A DNA stretch of 64,000 nt, taken from contig OY754972.1 of assembly GCA_963576475.1 (NCBI GenBank), positions 8,423,062-8,487,061 of the forward strand, read 5' to 3'. A program made the translations under genes and the position numbers. This document shows, in pieces, positions 10,340 through 22,660 of the stretch (position 1 is the stretch's first letter; each line of letters begins with the position of its first letter). The notes under the pieces were generated by a model, which saw only the letters and a list, made by a program, of their open reading frames with translations, was not told where the DNA came from and did no database searches. The stretch is from Molanna angustata (taxonomy: Eukaryota > Arthropoda > Insecta > Trichoptera > Molannidae).

Positions 10340-11224
10340 TAATATTTTATAAAACATATACCTAATGTACATTTAAACCATAATAAAACCTTTAGATTAT
10401 ATAAACCATATAACTACAATTATAAACCACAATAAAACCTTTAGATTAAATCTACATAATATAAAATTTTCTATGTTCCATCTAACGTATTTATATCATG
10501 ATTATGAAAGAAAGACAGCCTTGTTTTATTTCGTCTTTTTTATTATCCCTCCTTTATTTCCCGACATATTCTTCCTAATTGTCTCATCTTGTTTCATTTC
10601 CTTCTCGTACATTATCACACTTTCGTGTTATAACGATCCTCACTAAATTATTTCGGTGTGAAGATATTGTCAAAATATTTTTTTATGTGCTTTTTCTTGT
10701 TTTCTTTCATTATCACTATTATTTATAACGGATACATGCTTTTATGGAATTTTTATTTTTTCCATTTTATGTTTTCATAGTGTTGTACAGAACAGTTTGT
10801 ACATTATTGGATATATTATGTCAGAAAAAAAACATTTTTTTTACTTATTTCATTATGAAAAATCTATTATTTGTACATACCATCACGGCATATCCCACAA
10901 TGTGGGGTAACCAGCGAAAGGTGTGCGGGTGTGCATTGCCTTATAAAAGGGAGCACAACACATCTGTGTATGCCCACACACCAGTCTCGTCTCACCTAAA
11001 AAGGCACTTCATTCAGAATGGGCGGTGAACCTCATTGCTGAACTATGTCAGATGTCATTGTGGCCTGATGTATTTTCGATTACCCGGCTCATACGGGACA
11101 CTCGAAAACAATAATAGAAAAGAGTGGAAGCACTATTCTAAGCCGGTGCCTCACAGCAAATCTATTATTTGTAACGAAATATATTTACTTTACTAGTGAA
11201 ACACGGTAATCTTCATATTGCCTG
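10340..11224. other. Repeat-derived intergenic sequence
   Basis: Mostly AT-rich. A moderate-copy repeat (ACCATCACGGCATATCCCAC and neighbouring sequence, about 10876-11160) recurs in part at 18.2, 18.5, 34.8 and 51.0 kb. No gene seen. Confidence 0.5.
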
Positions 11225-11475
11225 TATAATTAAAACTCAGTCCCTTCATTTCTTTCAGTCCCTTAAGTGCCTTCCATCCCTTCAGGCCCTTCTGTACCTC
11301 CCGTCAATTCAGACCCTTCAGTACCTCCCATCCCTTCAGGCCCTTCAATAACTCTCGTCCCTTCAGTTCTTCTCGTTTCATTCATCCATTCATGCCCTTC
11401 AGTACCTCCTGTCACCTCAGGACCTTGAATCTCTTCCCGTTCCACCCTTAAAACTTTTAATACCTTTAGACCCTT
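11225..11475. repeat. Degenerate minisatellite, about 15-bp period (CCCTTCAGTACCTCC-like)
   Basis: Imperfect tandem units built on CCCTTCAG and CCTCC words. The minus strand reads as a Gly/Glu/Thr-rich frame with a 5-residue period, explained by the repeat rather than by a gene. Confidence 0.7.
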
Positions 11476-11600
11476 CAGTGTCACAGAGAGAGAGAGAGAC
11501 ACTAAATATTCTACTCCGAATTTTGAGTAAATCCTTATATGGAACATATATGCGGCGAAGCCTCTGTGTTTGTTATATTATCTATAATAAAAAGTAAACT
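11476..11600 (+). repeat. Family X fragment
   Basis: Contains the TCTACTCCGAATTTTGAGTAAATCC and GCGAAGCCTCT words of family X, joined to the minisatellite on its left. Confidence 0.65.
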
Positions 11601-12085
11601 GTAATGTATGAATTTAGTGGTAGGTACCTAAAGCATAATTTAATTATAGTTTTTTTTTTTTTTTTTAACATGTCTACGTAGGGGACGCCAGCTATTAGGA
11701 TTTGGGTCCATTTTACTCTTCCGAAGAAGCGCACTACGTAGCGTTGGGAGGGGTTTGCAATCTAGAAATGAGTTTATTAATTCGGATTTTAAAAAGACCC
11801 GGGTTGTACGAAGATGGAAACACAGAATTCGGAAGATCGTTCCACAGTCGGGCTGCTGTATTAATAAAGGAGTTGAATCTACACATGAATATTGTGTGTT
11901 CCAATTTTATATTAATATGATTTTGAATATGGGTAATGGGTATTGTCTTTTGTTAAAGAAAATTATGTAAGCTTCTGTCATAGAAGATTGTAAACTGTTA
12001 ACCTTGATAATAAAAAGATTGTTTTATAAATATATTTATTGTGAAGAATAAATCTGTTTCTTTTATAAAAACTTAGGTACATTTT
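11601..12085. other. Intergenic, possibly an old LINE 3' region
   Basis: A poly-T start (11648-11667) followed by 300 nt without convincing coding frames. The composition and the tract suggest an old retroelement tail in minus orientation, but no motif fixes the family. Confidence 0.35.
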
Positions 12086-12222
12086 ACTTTTTGATTCTAC
12101 ATGAATTTTATTATGCGCGATAGGCCTATTTCGCCTTGTTATGGCATTTGCTAGCTTATTGCCCTAACAAGGCGAATTAGGCCTAACGCGCATAGTAAAA
12201 TTCATGTAGAATCAAAAAGTAG
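12086..12222. repeat. Long inverted repeat with hammerhead-like halves
   Basis: Arms of about 55-60 nt (left 12086-12146, right 12161-12222) pair across a short spacer with a few mismatches. Each arm contains GGCGAA(A)TAGGCCTA-type sequence and then CATGTAGAATC, homologous to the element at 31593-32054. In the left arm, read on the minus strand, GGCGAAA is followed by a palindromic TAGGCCTA and TC. Confidence 0.8.
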
Positions 12223-12599
12223 TTTACTTTAAACTATAGATATAACTTATAATGGAATTCAACAAAATAAAAACTTCGTCGATCATTACTCTAAGCTAAG
12301 ATTATATATGATACAGATACCTAGTCAGCGCAATGAATGTATGCAAACTAAAACTTCGAGGAAACAGAAGAATTTCTTGTATACGTACACCTACCGACAC
12401 GCACACCTACATAAAACGTAGATCAACCGATCTACCGCCTCACACACACATGTAAAAAAACTTGGCATAGATTTGAATTCGAAATTTGTACTAGACGCGG
12501 CTTCTGTACATTATAATTCTATGACTCTAAGTTTGTGTTTTTTTACATCCAAGTTAAAAAAACCGCGATAAATATGTAGACCCTGCATACAAATCTCGC

Positions 12600-12675
12600 A
12601 TATCTTGGCTTGATACTTTGTCGATATGTAAAGAGAAATAAATAATTCTCTTGAACAAATCGACAATTGGATGAC
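12600..12675 (+). repeat. Family X-related right end
   Basis: Ends with a hairpin built on GTCGATATGTAAAGAGAA...TTCTCTTGAACAAATCGAC and then AATTGGAT, a diverged form of the family X terminus. A minus-strand version is at 25608-25660. Confidence 0.65.
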
Positions 12676-12715
12676 TACACTGTCGAATTTATATGTATAT
12701 CCGTTAAGTTTTAGA

Positions 12716-12850
12716 TGGGTTTGTGGCTAAGCGGTTAGCGCGCTGGGTTAGTAATCCAGTGGTAACGAGTTCGAATTCTGCCACGACCGATTTCGTTCAC
12801 CCATAATACAATCATTTATGCTTAATTTAGGATGTATATGTAATTCTTAC
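12716..12850 (+). repeat. tRNA-Thr-derived SINE (SINE-2)
   Basis: The tRNA-like head contains GTGGCTAAGCGGTTAGCG (A-box region), an anticodon arm with loop TTAGTAA, and the B box GAGTTCGAATTC. It is followed by the shared tail GACCGATTTCGTTCACC...TTATGCTTAATTTAGG. Five copies occur in the window. The mismatched acceptor stem and the common tail exclude a tRNA gene. Confidence 0.8.
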
Positions 12851-13280
12851 AAGGACATAGGTATTCATTCTTTGAAAAAAAATATTCAGGATCCTTTAAA
12901 GGCCACTGATCTTTTTTGCGTGTTGCTCTACGTAACGAAGTTATACAAGTCAGTTATAGCCGCGTTAATTTCACTCAGTATAAATATGATGAATTCCTTA
13001 AAATAAGTTAATTTCACCAAGTAGGGAAGGGACAAAGGGTCTGTTATGACGATTAAATTTAAAGACTTATCCAACCAGCCGCCCCGTCCCTTGGGTTAAT
13101 GGATTGTCATTATTTTAAAATTCGTTAAGCGGGTCACAGGTGACGTTAATTTGTTACCTTTATTGTATTAAATTAACGAGGACTTTCTATAATATAAGCA
13201 CTTCATTTTCCCTACCCTAGCACGAATGTCATCATCCGGTAAGGACATACGTTGCCGATCAAGACGTCAATATATTTTTA

Positions 13281-13860
13281 CTCTTCATTACCCCAAGGAA
13301 ATATAGTGGGGAGTATTAAATTCGAAATTTTTAATGTTACTTTTTTTATTGGAGTTTTTCAACTAGTATTATGATGATATTCTATTTTGAAAGTTTCGTC
13401 ACAATGCATCTGTGTGTGCTATGTACTTTGTACAATGTACGGCGGTGTTTATTTTACTTTATCGATTATAGACTAAAGTAGGTACTCATTACTCATTCAA
13501 TTCTTTGTAAATTGCGCAAATACGTATATCAAAAATGCTCACTTAGAATCCATTATATTTAAAAGATATATGGGGGGGCAAGTCTGGTTCGACCGACGAA
13601 ATCAAAACCCCAGTGATTACCCATATCATGGATATAATTATCGTATGGAGTTCTATTGTAGAACTCCATATAATAATTATATCCATGATATGGGTAATCA
13701 CAAGGGTTTTGATTTCGCCGATTGAACCAGACTTGCCCCCCTGATCAGTGCTTCTCAATTTTTTTATCTGTCAAATATTTCAATGTGACCCTAAGCCAAC
13801 TTGATATTTTTGTTTTCAATCTGCTAAAAAGGTACATCACTTCCATAAAATGACACAGAA
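13281..13860 (-). repeat. Family Z interspersed repeat, split by a hairpin
   Basis: This is the minus-strand copy of the sequence at 26.9-27.26 and 28.99-29.36 kb. Shared words include TAACTCCCCACT, GATACATTGTGATGAAAC and CACGCCGTACA, and it continues after the hairpin with AGTGCTTCTCAATTTTTTTA. The hairpin at 13573-13741 interrupts it. Confidence 0.75.
13573..13741. repeat. 83-bp-arm near-perfect hairpin, 3-nt loop
   Basis: Arms 13573-13655 and 13659-13741 pair with about 7 mismatches of 83, mostly transitions, around the loop TTG. The outer ends are G and C runs. It is inserted in family Z. A transcript from either strand would fold into a long dsRNA. It is most simply a foldback MITE; a hairpin-RNA role is possible. 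Confidence 0.88.
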
Positions 13861-14281
13861 GAATAAATTTTAATCAAAACATAATTTAACAAACTCATTT
13901 CTAACTCATTATATTTTATAAGACTGTATTTGTCCCTTAAATAAATAAATATAATTTCATGGAACCGCTGAAATTATTCATACAAAATTTGAATACATTG
14001 TGTAGTGACTAGATAGTGGGGGGGAGGGTATAGAGTAGGCTCTAACCAACTCGTTTTTTATGTTTCTCACACATCTCTTTTTATGTTTAGTTGTATCATT
14101 GATTCGTTGAAATAAATTGACCTAGGACGCAAAAAAGAATCTGCTACTAGCATTGCTGGTAGAAAGTACCTATTCACGTTATAATTTATTGAAATATTTC
14201 GTATATTTTCTATTTTGATTTTATTTATAATTTTTTTGTAAGAAGTGTTCATTTTGTACTTCTTTTATTGAGTAAATAATA

Positions 14282-14866
14282 ACACTAATGACTCCGACAT
14301 AAGAGAAGATATCAGGAGGAAGATAATGGCTACAAACCGTTGTATCTAAAGTCTTCAGAAGCAATTAAGATCAAAGTTAGTCAGAAGGAATACCAAAACT
14401 TTATTTTACAAATCTCTGACTAAGCCAGTACTTGAAACCTGGGTATATACGAAGGTTCTAGAGGGATCTATTGCAGCATTCGAGAAAAGGATCCTCAGAA
14501 CAGTCTAGATACTGATGGTTGGCGTCGTTGATACAACAGACATATGGAGAGCCCGATGTAATCAGTTCCATCAAGGTGGGACGCCTGAAGTAGGCTGGTC
14601 ATATAATCAGAAAGCATTTCAGCAACCCAGTAAAACGCCTCATGCTCTCAACACTGCATGGACCAAGAAGACCAGGCAGGCCCAAACTACGATGGATGGA
14701 CTCTGTCAACGCTGATGTATCCATTCTGCAAATCACTAACTGGAAAACCAAGGTTTCAGAAATGCATAAATGGAAGAGATTGCTGGATAAAGCCAAGATC
14801 CGCCCAGGTCTGTTAGGGATGATTAGGCAGGCGATCTCAAAAAAAAATCAATGGAGCATTGAATAA
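14282..14866 (+). pseudogene. Dead RTE-like LINE reverse transcriptase tail
   Basis: Across shifting frames the sequence reads the RTE C-terminal pattern: DIREDIRRKI, an LTKPVLETW-like block, AAFEKRILRTV, then the GRPKLRWMDSV motif and a terminal K-R-L-L-D-K-A block. Stops and frame changes make it inactive. It lacks the catalytic RT domain because only the 3' end is present. Confidence 0.75.
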
Positions 14867-15689
14867 TACCAAATTGGCCACTAATTTCATGCTTGTATCA
14901 ACAAAATAAATGTGCAAAGAAAATTAAAATTGAATTTTCGACTAAAAACACTGCATTGAATAATGAATAATTCAATGTATGTATATACTTCCAAATACAA
15001 GCAAACACTTCAATGCGTATACTACTAACAGATAAACATTTTAATCAACATCTCACATTTTGTTTTATGTGAGATATTGGTTAAAATATTAATATATAAA
15101 ATATTTAATTCTAATAAACTCATTTACACATGAATAAAATTTGAGATATTGACTTTCTCAAATCACGAAAACCATTTATAATATTTTTTGATCATGAGCG
15201 AAATCCTTTAGATCAGACATCCATGTAACTTCTAAATCAAACCTTTGGAACTAATGACTTCCATTTACTGTCCTATTGTGGGCTTCGTAGATCCTAGGGT
15301 ATTTTCAGGCAGGTGTTTATGATGGGAAATAAATAATTGCTTATTGTAGACAATGATGAAGTTATATATTTTTACAACATTTAATGATGATTAAATATCA
15401 TAATAAATTTCAATCTCACAAATAAATCTTTCAGTAAATACATGACAAAGGATCTTCCATTTTTTTTTCAAGATCAAACCTTGTTTAATGAAAGGTTTTC
15501 GAATACCAGGCGGTCGCTCTATGCGCGATAGTAAATCAGTTCGTTGAAGTCGTGACAATCGATAATTGAATTAACGACTGTATATAGAATTACTTGACCA
15601 GCCACTCTACGTCATTAGGATAGCGATAGTATCCTGTGGTACTTAATCGTTTCCGAGTAATCATGAAATCTGAGGAAACTCATAAAGCC
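14867..15689. other. AT-rich intergenic sequence
   Basis: No supported gene. Short inverted words (e.g. CATCTCACATTTTG/TTTATGTGAGAT near 15050) look like chance or old repeats. Confidence 0.4.
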
Positions 15690-16440
15690 GAGAAGTCGCA
15701 GTACTATATGTATGCTGTATTTTTTCAATCTTGTCTATGTGAGGTTTAAAGTATGGATTCCACACCGACGAGCAATATTCAAGTAAGCTTCGTACTTAGG
15801 TAGGCAAGGATTTGGTTATTCTAGAGACAAAACCAAGCATGCGTGAGTCTCTAGAGTTTATGTTTTCATAGTAGCAGAGGAAGGTAAAACCTGCGTCCAG
15901 TACAACACTAAGATCCCTCACCTCCGACACCACCATTAAATCGGAATGTTCTAACCTATAAGCAAATACGATTGGAACCTTTTTCAAAGTGAATCTTAGT
16001 AAGAGACTCTTATCAATATTTAAAAACAAACAAATATCCATACAATAAACAGCCAATCGATCCAAATCACACTGATATATCCTACAATCCACACTGGTAT
16101 ATCATTTAGAGCAAGAATTTATGTCATTTATATAAATATTGAACAAAATAGGACCCAGTATGGATCCCTGTGGCACCCCGGACGGAATATCTATCCAATC
16201 AGTTCTAAACAACCTCCACCAACAACCACCGCTTGCCTTCTATTTGAAATATAAATATAAAGAGAAAACTAACTATACAAATCACCATGTATGCCCAGCC
16301 CCCGAAACTTCCGCTGAAGAATAATGTGACTAATTTGGTCGAATGCCTTACTATAATCCATATATACGGCATCCACCTGACCACCCTGTTCCTTACCCTG
16401 AGTGAACTTCCTGGCAAGAAACCACGTTAAGATGAATTTA
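15690..16440 (-). pseudogene. Dead CR1/Jockey-like LINE reverse transcriptase
   Basis: On the minus strand, degenerate RT blocks appear in order: a DYSKAFD-like motif (about 16345-16365), [15 protein letters not shown] (about 16150-16190), then the VRDLSVVLDAGF block and following thumb region (15796-16092). The frame breaks several times and the catalytic ADD region is damaged. Confidence 0.75.
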
Positions 16441-16469
16441 TTTAAGGTTTGATTGATTCGAGTTTATGA

Positions 16470-16690
16470 GTGCCGACTGTCGCGTATTCAAGTTGAATTC
16501 GCTAATATTACGCAATAGGTACGCCGTTCGGCTTCTGTGTCGCGGGTTTAAAAAAATATTTAAATTCATTTTCACACGCAAATTTTGCTTCTCTGGGCTG
16601 GAAATACTGATCATTTGGAAGAAATTGCCATATTGGCAATAAACTCGCCACTTTCTCAGGGTGCAAGGAATTGTTTATTATTATTAAGAA
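16470..16690 (+). repeat. SINE-1 copy
   Basis: The head is diverged. The tail has CTGGAAATACTGATCATTTG, GAAGAAATTGCC and GCAATAAACTCGCC, matching 600-720. Confidence 0.55.
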
Positions 16691-18240
16691 CTTTTTCTTT
16701 CTTCTGATGTGTATGTAAATTTTAACGCTGCAATCTAAAAACATCGTATTAATATGCGATGTCTGCGAAGTTTCAAGTTTTCCTATAATAAAGCCAACAA
16801 CTGAGTGGCATATAAAAACTACACATTGTTCACTTTTACGAATAATTTATTTTTTTAAGTGTGCAATATAAATAATTGAGCAGAGCCATGGTATTCTACT
16901 ATGGCGATCTCATATTTCAGAATGAAGTACTATCGCTTTTTTATGAGCTCCGTGTCGAAACTTTAATACATACACCATACACGTTTATATTTTGATTTGC
17001 CATGTAAAAAAATTAATAAAAAAATTATATTGCCTAGAAAAAATATATGTATGTACATCCTAAATCAAAATTGAATTTCAAAATACAAATCATTTTGTAT
17101 ACCTTCCAGTGATAATTAAATATATTCAATTATTTTTTATCTTTATTTCTTTTTTATCTTTATTTCGAATTCAATTTTAAACTTTTCTGACTCACAATAA
17201 GAAGGCAAATATTATTTATTTATTTATTTGTTCGTTTATTCAATTATTATTATTTTAAATATATGTATTTGTTTACTTATTTATTAAATAAAATACTATC
17301 ATAATAAAGGTAAACACATATAAAAATATATAAGTAAACAGTCAAAATCAACATATAAGTTCCAGTGCTCCAATAATAGATGTTTATCGTTTACTGCAAA
17401 TTTAAGTAAATCATACTATTTTTTATCAATAAACCAAGGATATTTATTGATAAAACTCTTTATTTGGATTAATTTGTACATTTTTCTTTAGGTGCGTGTA
17501 CACTAATAATTATTCTTTCGCCATACGTTGACTGCGTTCTTTTATTCTTCGAATTCTTCTCTTGGGACATGGACATTCAACTGACTTTTTGGTAGTCTGT
17601 TTGACGATCTGTTGCAATTTTCACTACTCTTGTAATGTTTTTTCTCTCCACGTGGTCTTTCACATCATCTTCTTATTCATCCCATCGCACGACATCTTTG
17701 ACTCGAAAGATCATCCAAATTTCGAAGATTCGTACTCTGTAGAGTTTTCATTTCCGTGGTTTTTAGGGGATTTTACATATATTTCTGAAAGGTTTAATAA
17801 AGTAAATATTTTTTTTTGGTCCATACAGTTTTCACTATACTGCAATATCCTATTCAAATAATTGTTACGGAGTTTCCTGAGGATTTTAGATTCTGTATGG
17901 GCCATGATGAACGGTTTTAAGAGTTCACCCTAAATCCTTCCACCAGTAATGTCTTCCGGAAAAATCTATAAACGAATGTTGTTACTTATACTTTGATGCA
18001 ATCATATAACTTTCTTTCTTTGTGTTTATTTCACGGGGTTATGAAACTTTCTTATGTACATTAAGTTGATTTTATAGATTTGTTTTGCAAGGTATTTTAC
18101 GGTTATATTCAATGGGGTTGTTTTCAATGTCTTTAATGTATTTACAGTCTTTGCTGGTTTTATGTATATTCCCTCTTTCTATAATTGAACGAAATGAATT
18201 TCGAATTAACACTAGACATATGAAACCGGAAGTTTTTTAG
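16691..18240. other. AT-rich intergenic sequence
   Basis: Runs of TTTA repeats (17210-17245) and low-complexity AT. Short open frames at 17.56-17.9 kb on either strand have no recognisable motif and are not called. Confidence 0.45.
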
Positions 18241-18910
18241 AAATCTTTACATACATACATACCATCACGGCATATCCCACAATATAATTAAATAAATAAA
18301 TGAATGAATGAATGAATGAAGAATGAAAGAATGAATGAATGAAGAATGAATGACGAATGAATGAATGAATGAATGAATGAATGAATGAATGAATGATTGA
18401 ATGAATGAATGAATGAATGAATGAATGAATGAATGAATGAATGAATCAATGAATTAATGAAGACTGAAGAATGAATGAATCTTTACATACATACATACCA
18501 TCACGGCATACCCCACAATATAATTAAATAAATAAATGAATAAATAAATGAATGAATGAATGAATGAATGAATGAATGAAGAATGAATGAATGAATGAAT
18601 GAAGAATGAATGAATAAATGAATGAATGAAGAATGAATGAATGAATGAAGAATGAATGAATGAATGAATGAATGAAAGAATGAATGAATGACGAATGAAT
18701 GAATGAAGAATGAATGAAGAATGAATGAATGAAGAATGAATGAAGAATGAATGAATGAAGAATGAATGAATGAAGAATGAATGAATGAAGAATGAATGAA
18801 TGAAGAATGAATGAATGAAGAATGAATGAAAAAATGAATGAATTAATTAATTAATGAATTGATTAATTAATTCATGAATTAATGAATTAATGAATGAATG
18901 AATAAATGTG
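18241..18910. repeat. Large (GAAT)n / GAATGAAGAAT array with internal duplication
   Basis: Two blocks of GAAT units, the second rich in the GAATGAATGAAGAAT variant, are each preceded by the same ACATACATACCATCACGGCATA-type leader (18247 and 18484 areas). Thus the leader plus seed array was duplicated and the arrays expanded separately. Confidence 0.9.
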
Positions 18911-19569
18911 TAGTTGTACTTAGGGCGCTTATATAAATAAATAAATCAAATAAACACTTTTTTTGTACCCTGTACAAGTGGAAATTTCTCTTCTTCTGGA
19001 AATCGAACTCAAAACAATTATACCAAAGTCAAATCACTTAATACTGTGCCGCGGCGTTCAACATCGACTTGACCATTATTATTTTTTTTTCATTTTATCA
19101 GCAACTTTAAATGTTTCGACATTATTCCTCCGACAGTCTCCAACTATGTGTTTTTTTTTTCTTCTGTCAAACTATTAACTTTTAACAACCCTTACTTTCG
19201 CTGAGAGGGCAGACTCTTGGTACCTAATTGGCACTTTGAGACCCATCACACTTGAAAAGATAATAGTGAGAAATGTCAATATAATGCCGGCGGGAATAAA
19301 TCCCAGCGAAAATTGTTGACAGTTGTAGACAATTTAACGAAAATCAATTGAAAAGTTTTACAAAGGAAACGTGCCAACCACAAAGTAATTTTTTTGTACA
19401 ATATTATTTTTGTGAACACCTCCTTTTTAACCGACTTACAAAAACGAAGGTTATCATTTCCACGTGATCTTTTTTTATGTATATGTAACTTTTTACAACG
19501 TTTTCCGATTTCGATGTTTCTTTTTTCATTAGAAAAAGGATATCTTACAATTGGTCCCATTTCAATATG
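18911..19569. other. AT-rich intergenic sequence
   Basis: No motif-supported frame. No function assigned. Confidence 0.4.
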
Positions 19570-19853
19570 GTCATGATCTGATGATCAAAATCGCGGATCA
19601 AAAGTTATAAGGGGGGGACGAACAGACACACACACACAGACACAGACACACAAAACTCACATAAAATGTTTTACTCGGAATTCTGAGTAAATCCATGTAC
19701 TCGAACATATATGCTGCGAAGCCTCTAAGTTGGTGTTTTTAGCATGCAAAAAGTCCACTGTAAAATGTTCCTTCGTACACGCCTCTTGGCTTAATACTGT
19801 CGATTCATTCAGAGAATTGAATTCTCATGAACGAATCAACAGTTGGATAAGGC
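19570..19853 (+). repeat. Family X, right-end fragment
   Basis: Begins near GCGGATCAAAAGTTATAAGGG, holds the CA/GACA stretch and GAATTCTGAGTAAATCC, and ends with the terminal hairpin and CAACAGTTGGAT. It is a 5'-deleted copy. Confidence 0.8.
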
Positions 19854-20861
19854 AATTATTTTGCACTTTTTAATGCATTTTAAATTTTAGTTTTCATTGT
19901 ATATGTTTTTGGAGTCGGTTTTCATACCTAATTATTTGTTATTTCAAAGTCAAATATATATTTAATTATGGTTATATATTATTTCTTCGCATGTGACCAA
20001 ACAAACTATTTTTGTGTTACTGCGCATGTAATTGCACCGCTGTATCTCTAGGGAATCAATCAATCTCCTGGCGTACATCGCATAACAATTTTCTCTGACA
20101 AACAATTATATTGTGCAATTTATATTTTGTGTTAAATGAACAGATTAATGTGATGTACTTTTATAAGACCATACGATAAATAAATAAATCTCTAGGGATA
20201 TTGCTGTGTTCAAATAAATTGTATATACGGTTACGTAAATAACTCCGTGCCTATCTGGAATGTTAATAGAAAATATGCCATAGAAAGATAATGTACGACC
20301 CAGAAATATATATTATTTGTCTTGTCTTTGTGAGTCCGTTCCATTTCTTTCTTCCATTTCCATTCTTCGTAAGAAACTTTTCCGTCCCATTTGTTATGCT
20401 TTACATTGTAGATACATATTTTACAGTAGACGGAATAATGTAAGTTCTAAGATATTATAGTTTTCTGGTTGTCTTATTCTATTCCTGTCTATTATTAAAA
20501 AATATATATTTTTTGCTTACTTAGTCAACACAGTATTGGTAAAATTCCATTAAAGTTTGTATATTTTTTTTGCTTGTTTTTTGTCCACTTATATATACTG
20601 TCATAATCGATTTTTTTCCCCTCTTATCATTATTTTTTTTTTCTAATCCTCTGATTCTTTTTTGTCAATTTTTATATTAATCTGTGTTTTTATCTAAATC
20701 TATATATTTATATTTTATCTGAATCTATATATTCATTTGTTTCTATATTTCATCTTTGTGTGTAATTAATTATTGTCAGTGCATATTGTAACAAGTAAAT
20801 GGCTTATGCCGTATATTTTGCAAATAAATAAATATCCAATTACGAAATTAGAAAATAAAAC
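19854..20861. other. AT-rich intergenic sequence
   Basis: No gene or shared repeat identified. The low-complexity T-rich part at 20500-20700 is unexplained. Confidence 0.4.
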
Positions 20862-21010
20862 AAGTGGGTTGTGGTCAACGTAATACTCCTCAATACTGAG
20901 TCATTCCACAAAGATGGTTGACTGGAAGAAATTGCCTCCAGGCAATAAGTCCGCCATTTGTACTATAAAATTTTATGTATGTACAAAAAAGTTTTATATA
21001 TAAGTAAATA
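20862..21010 (+). repeat. Family Z start joined to a LINE/SINE tail
   Basis: Begins AAGTGGGTTGTGGTCAACG (family Z start word) and passes into GGAAGAAATTGCC...GGCAATAAGTCCGCC, the tail shared by SINE-1 and the LINE at 39.85 kb. Confidence 0.55.
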
Positions 21011-21892
21011 AATAAAGTTATCAAATGTATGGAAATTTATCAGTATTTTCATGAAATGATTTAGTCAAATCATTTTTGATTTAAATATTTTAGTATGAAA
21101 ACTCGATAATTCTTCAATGTCATTTTACGAAAACGACGTGCCTTTTTAGCAATTTCAAAATAATTTTATCAATTCAAAATGCGATGTGTGGCAGAACCCC
21201 TTCTGCTCGGGCCCACTAGTAATTATATATTATTTACCTAAGTCTGATTTTTTTAATAATATTTACCTGTATTTTAATTTTTAAAATTATTCGGTACGCT
21301 GAAAATTATTGTATATAATATAATATATTTGTCAAAAGCGTTGTTTTTATTTTTTGCAAATTATTTTTGACCATCAGCTCAAAATTTCAATATTCTCTGA
21401 ATTTATTTTGTTCGGCCATGAAAATGTTGAGATTTATCTAAGATTATTTTTTCGCAGTTGCCAACAAAAACATAATTTTCTATTAGATTTGCAAATTGCT
21501 TCTTAAGTTGATGTAAATCGTTTCTCAAAAAAGGTGTTACGCTGTCATGAGGTAAAAATAAAAAAACCTTCTCAGTAAGTAAAAAGGCAATATTTTATGA
21601 ATATTTTATGAAAACTTCTCGAACAAGATATAAAATATTACTTGACTAGACATTACGAGGCGTAAGAGCTAAAAATAAACTATTCGTTTGATTATTTTTC
21701 ATTATTAGCTACTAGATTGGACGAAGTAGGAATGCCTACCTCGTCCGATTTTGTTAATATTCCAAATATCATTTATGAACTCACATTTGATATCTTTTCT
21801 TGTATGTATATTTTTTAATATTTTCAAATACTATGTACATAGAAAATTAGAGTAATAGACAGTCGTACCTATCCACTAAGCAAAAGCCGACT
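21011..21892. other. AT-rich intergenic sequence
   Basis: No supported gene. The segment at about 21180-21230 (TGTGGCAGAA...CTCGGGCCCACTAG) resembles 54195-54240. Confidence 0.4.
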
Positions 21893-22087
21893 TCAGCAAG
21901 AAATCTAAGATCTACGAATCCATCAATATGGACCTTAAACTTCTAGTAGAAAAGATCTAGTTAAGATAGTATGGAGTGTGGAGTATTCTCCTATATGGCT
22001 GTGAGACATGGTGCATAGGTAAAAAGGACCGTAAGAGATTGGAAGCCTTCAAAATGTGGACCTACCGACGAATACTCAGCATATCTT
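21893..22087 (+). pseudogene. LINE RT tail (type B), left part, split by an RTE insertion
   Basis: Reads LYGCETWCIGKKDRKRLEAF and then MWTYRRILSIS before being cut at 22087. It continues at 22661 with WWDYITNDELL, so the two parts belong to one old element. Confidence 0.78.
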
Positions 22088-22660
22088 CATCACCATCATC
22101 CTCAGCGTCACATCTCTTGATGGCTCCTAGCTGCCTCCAAGAATCTTCTCCATACTGCTATATCGTTGGCTGCCAAATTCCAGTTCTGCTGCTCCATGAC
22201 CCGACAATCTTTAACAACGCCGTCCAACCATCGTAGTTTAGGTCTCTCTACGTTTCTTCTACCGGTTATGTCATTAGACAACACCCTTTTTGGAAGCTCC
22301 AGATCATCCATACGGTGTAAATGTTCCTACTAGCGTAGTCTGTTAATCTTAATGAACTTGACTACGCTGATGTCCTGGTAAAGATCATAGAGCTCGGTGT
22401 TATACATTATTTTACGCCATGTTTGACCGTCGTTAATAGGTCCATATATTCTACGTGATATTTTTCTTTCAAATGCGTCCAGTCTGTTTTCATCGTGTTT
22501 TGTTAATGTCCAGGTTTCCGAGGCATATGTTAAGACTGGTCTAATTTGTGTCTTGTATAGTGTGGCTTTAGTTTTTCTGGACAATAGGCGTAACTTCAAT
22601 TATCCAACGAGACCTAAGTAACTCTGGTTAGCTGCAAGAATCATCTTCCCAGTACTTTGA
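22088..22660 (-). mobile_element. 5'-truncated RTE LINE inserted in the type B tail
   Basis: The minus strand encodes RTE C-terminal RT pieces: a YKTQIRPVLTYASETWTLTK block (22330-22599) and a KLRWLDGVVKD block with WRRFLEAA (22108-22311), and ends in GATGATGGTGATGAAG. ATATCTT flanks it at 22081-22087 and 22661-22667 (7-bp target duplication). One frame break between the two blocks shows decay. Confidence 0.85.

Noticed and set aside
10900..10945. VCGCAL peptide as a missing SELENBP1 exon (family has a VGCAL motif)
   Set aside because: The surrounding residues do not match and the DNA belongs to a repeat also seen at 34.8 and 51.0 kb.
11263..11547. Minus-strand Gly/Glu/Thr-rich 94-codon frame
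   Set aside because: Its 5-residue periodicity comes from the 15-bp minisatellite.
17562..17905. Overlapping short frames on both strands
   Set aside because: No recognisable domain; consistent with chance in AT-rich DNA.
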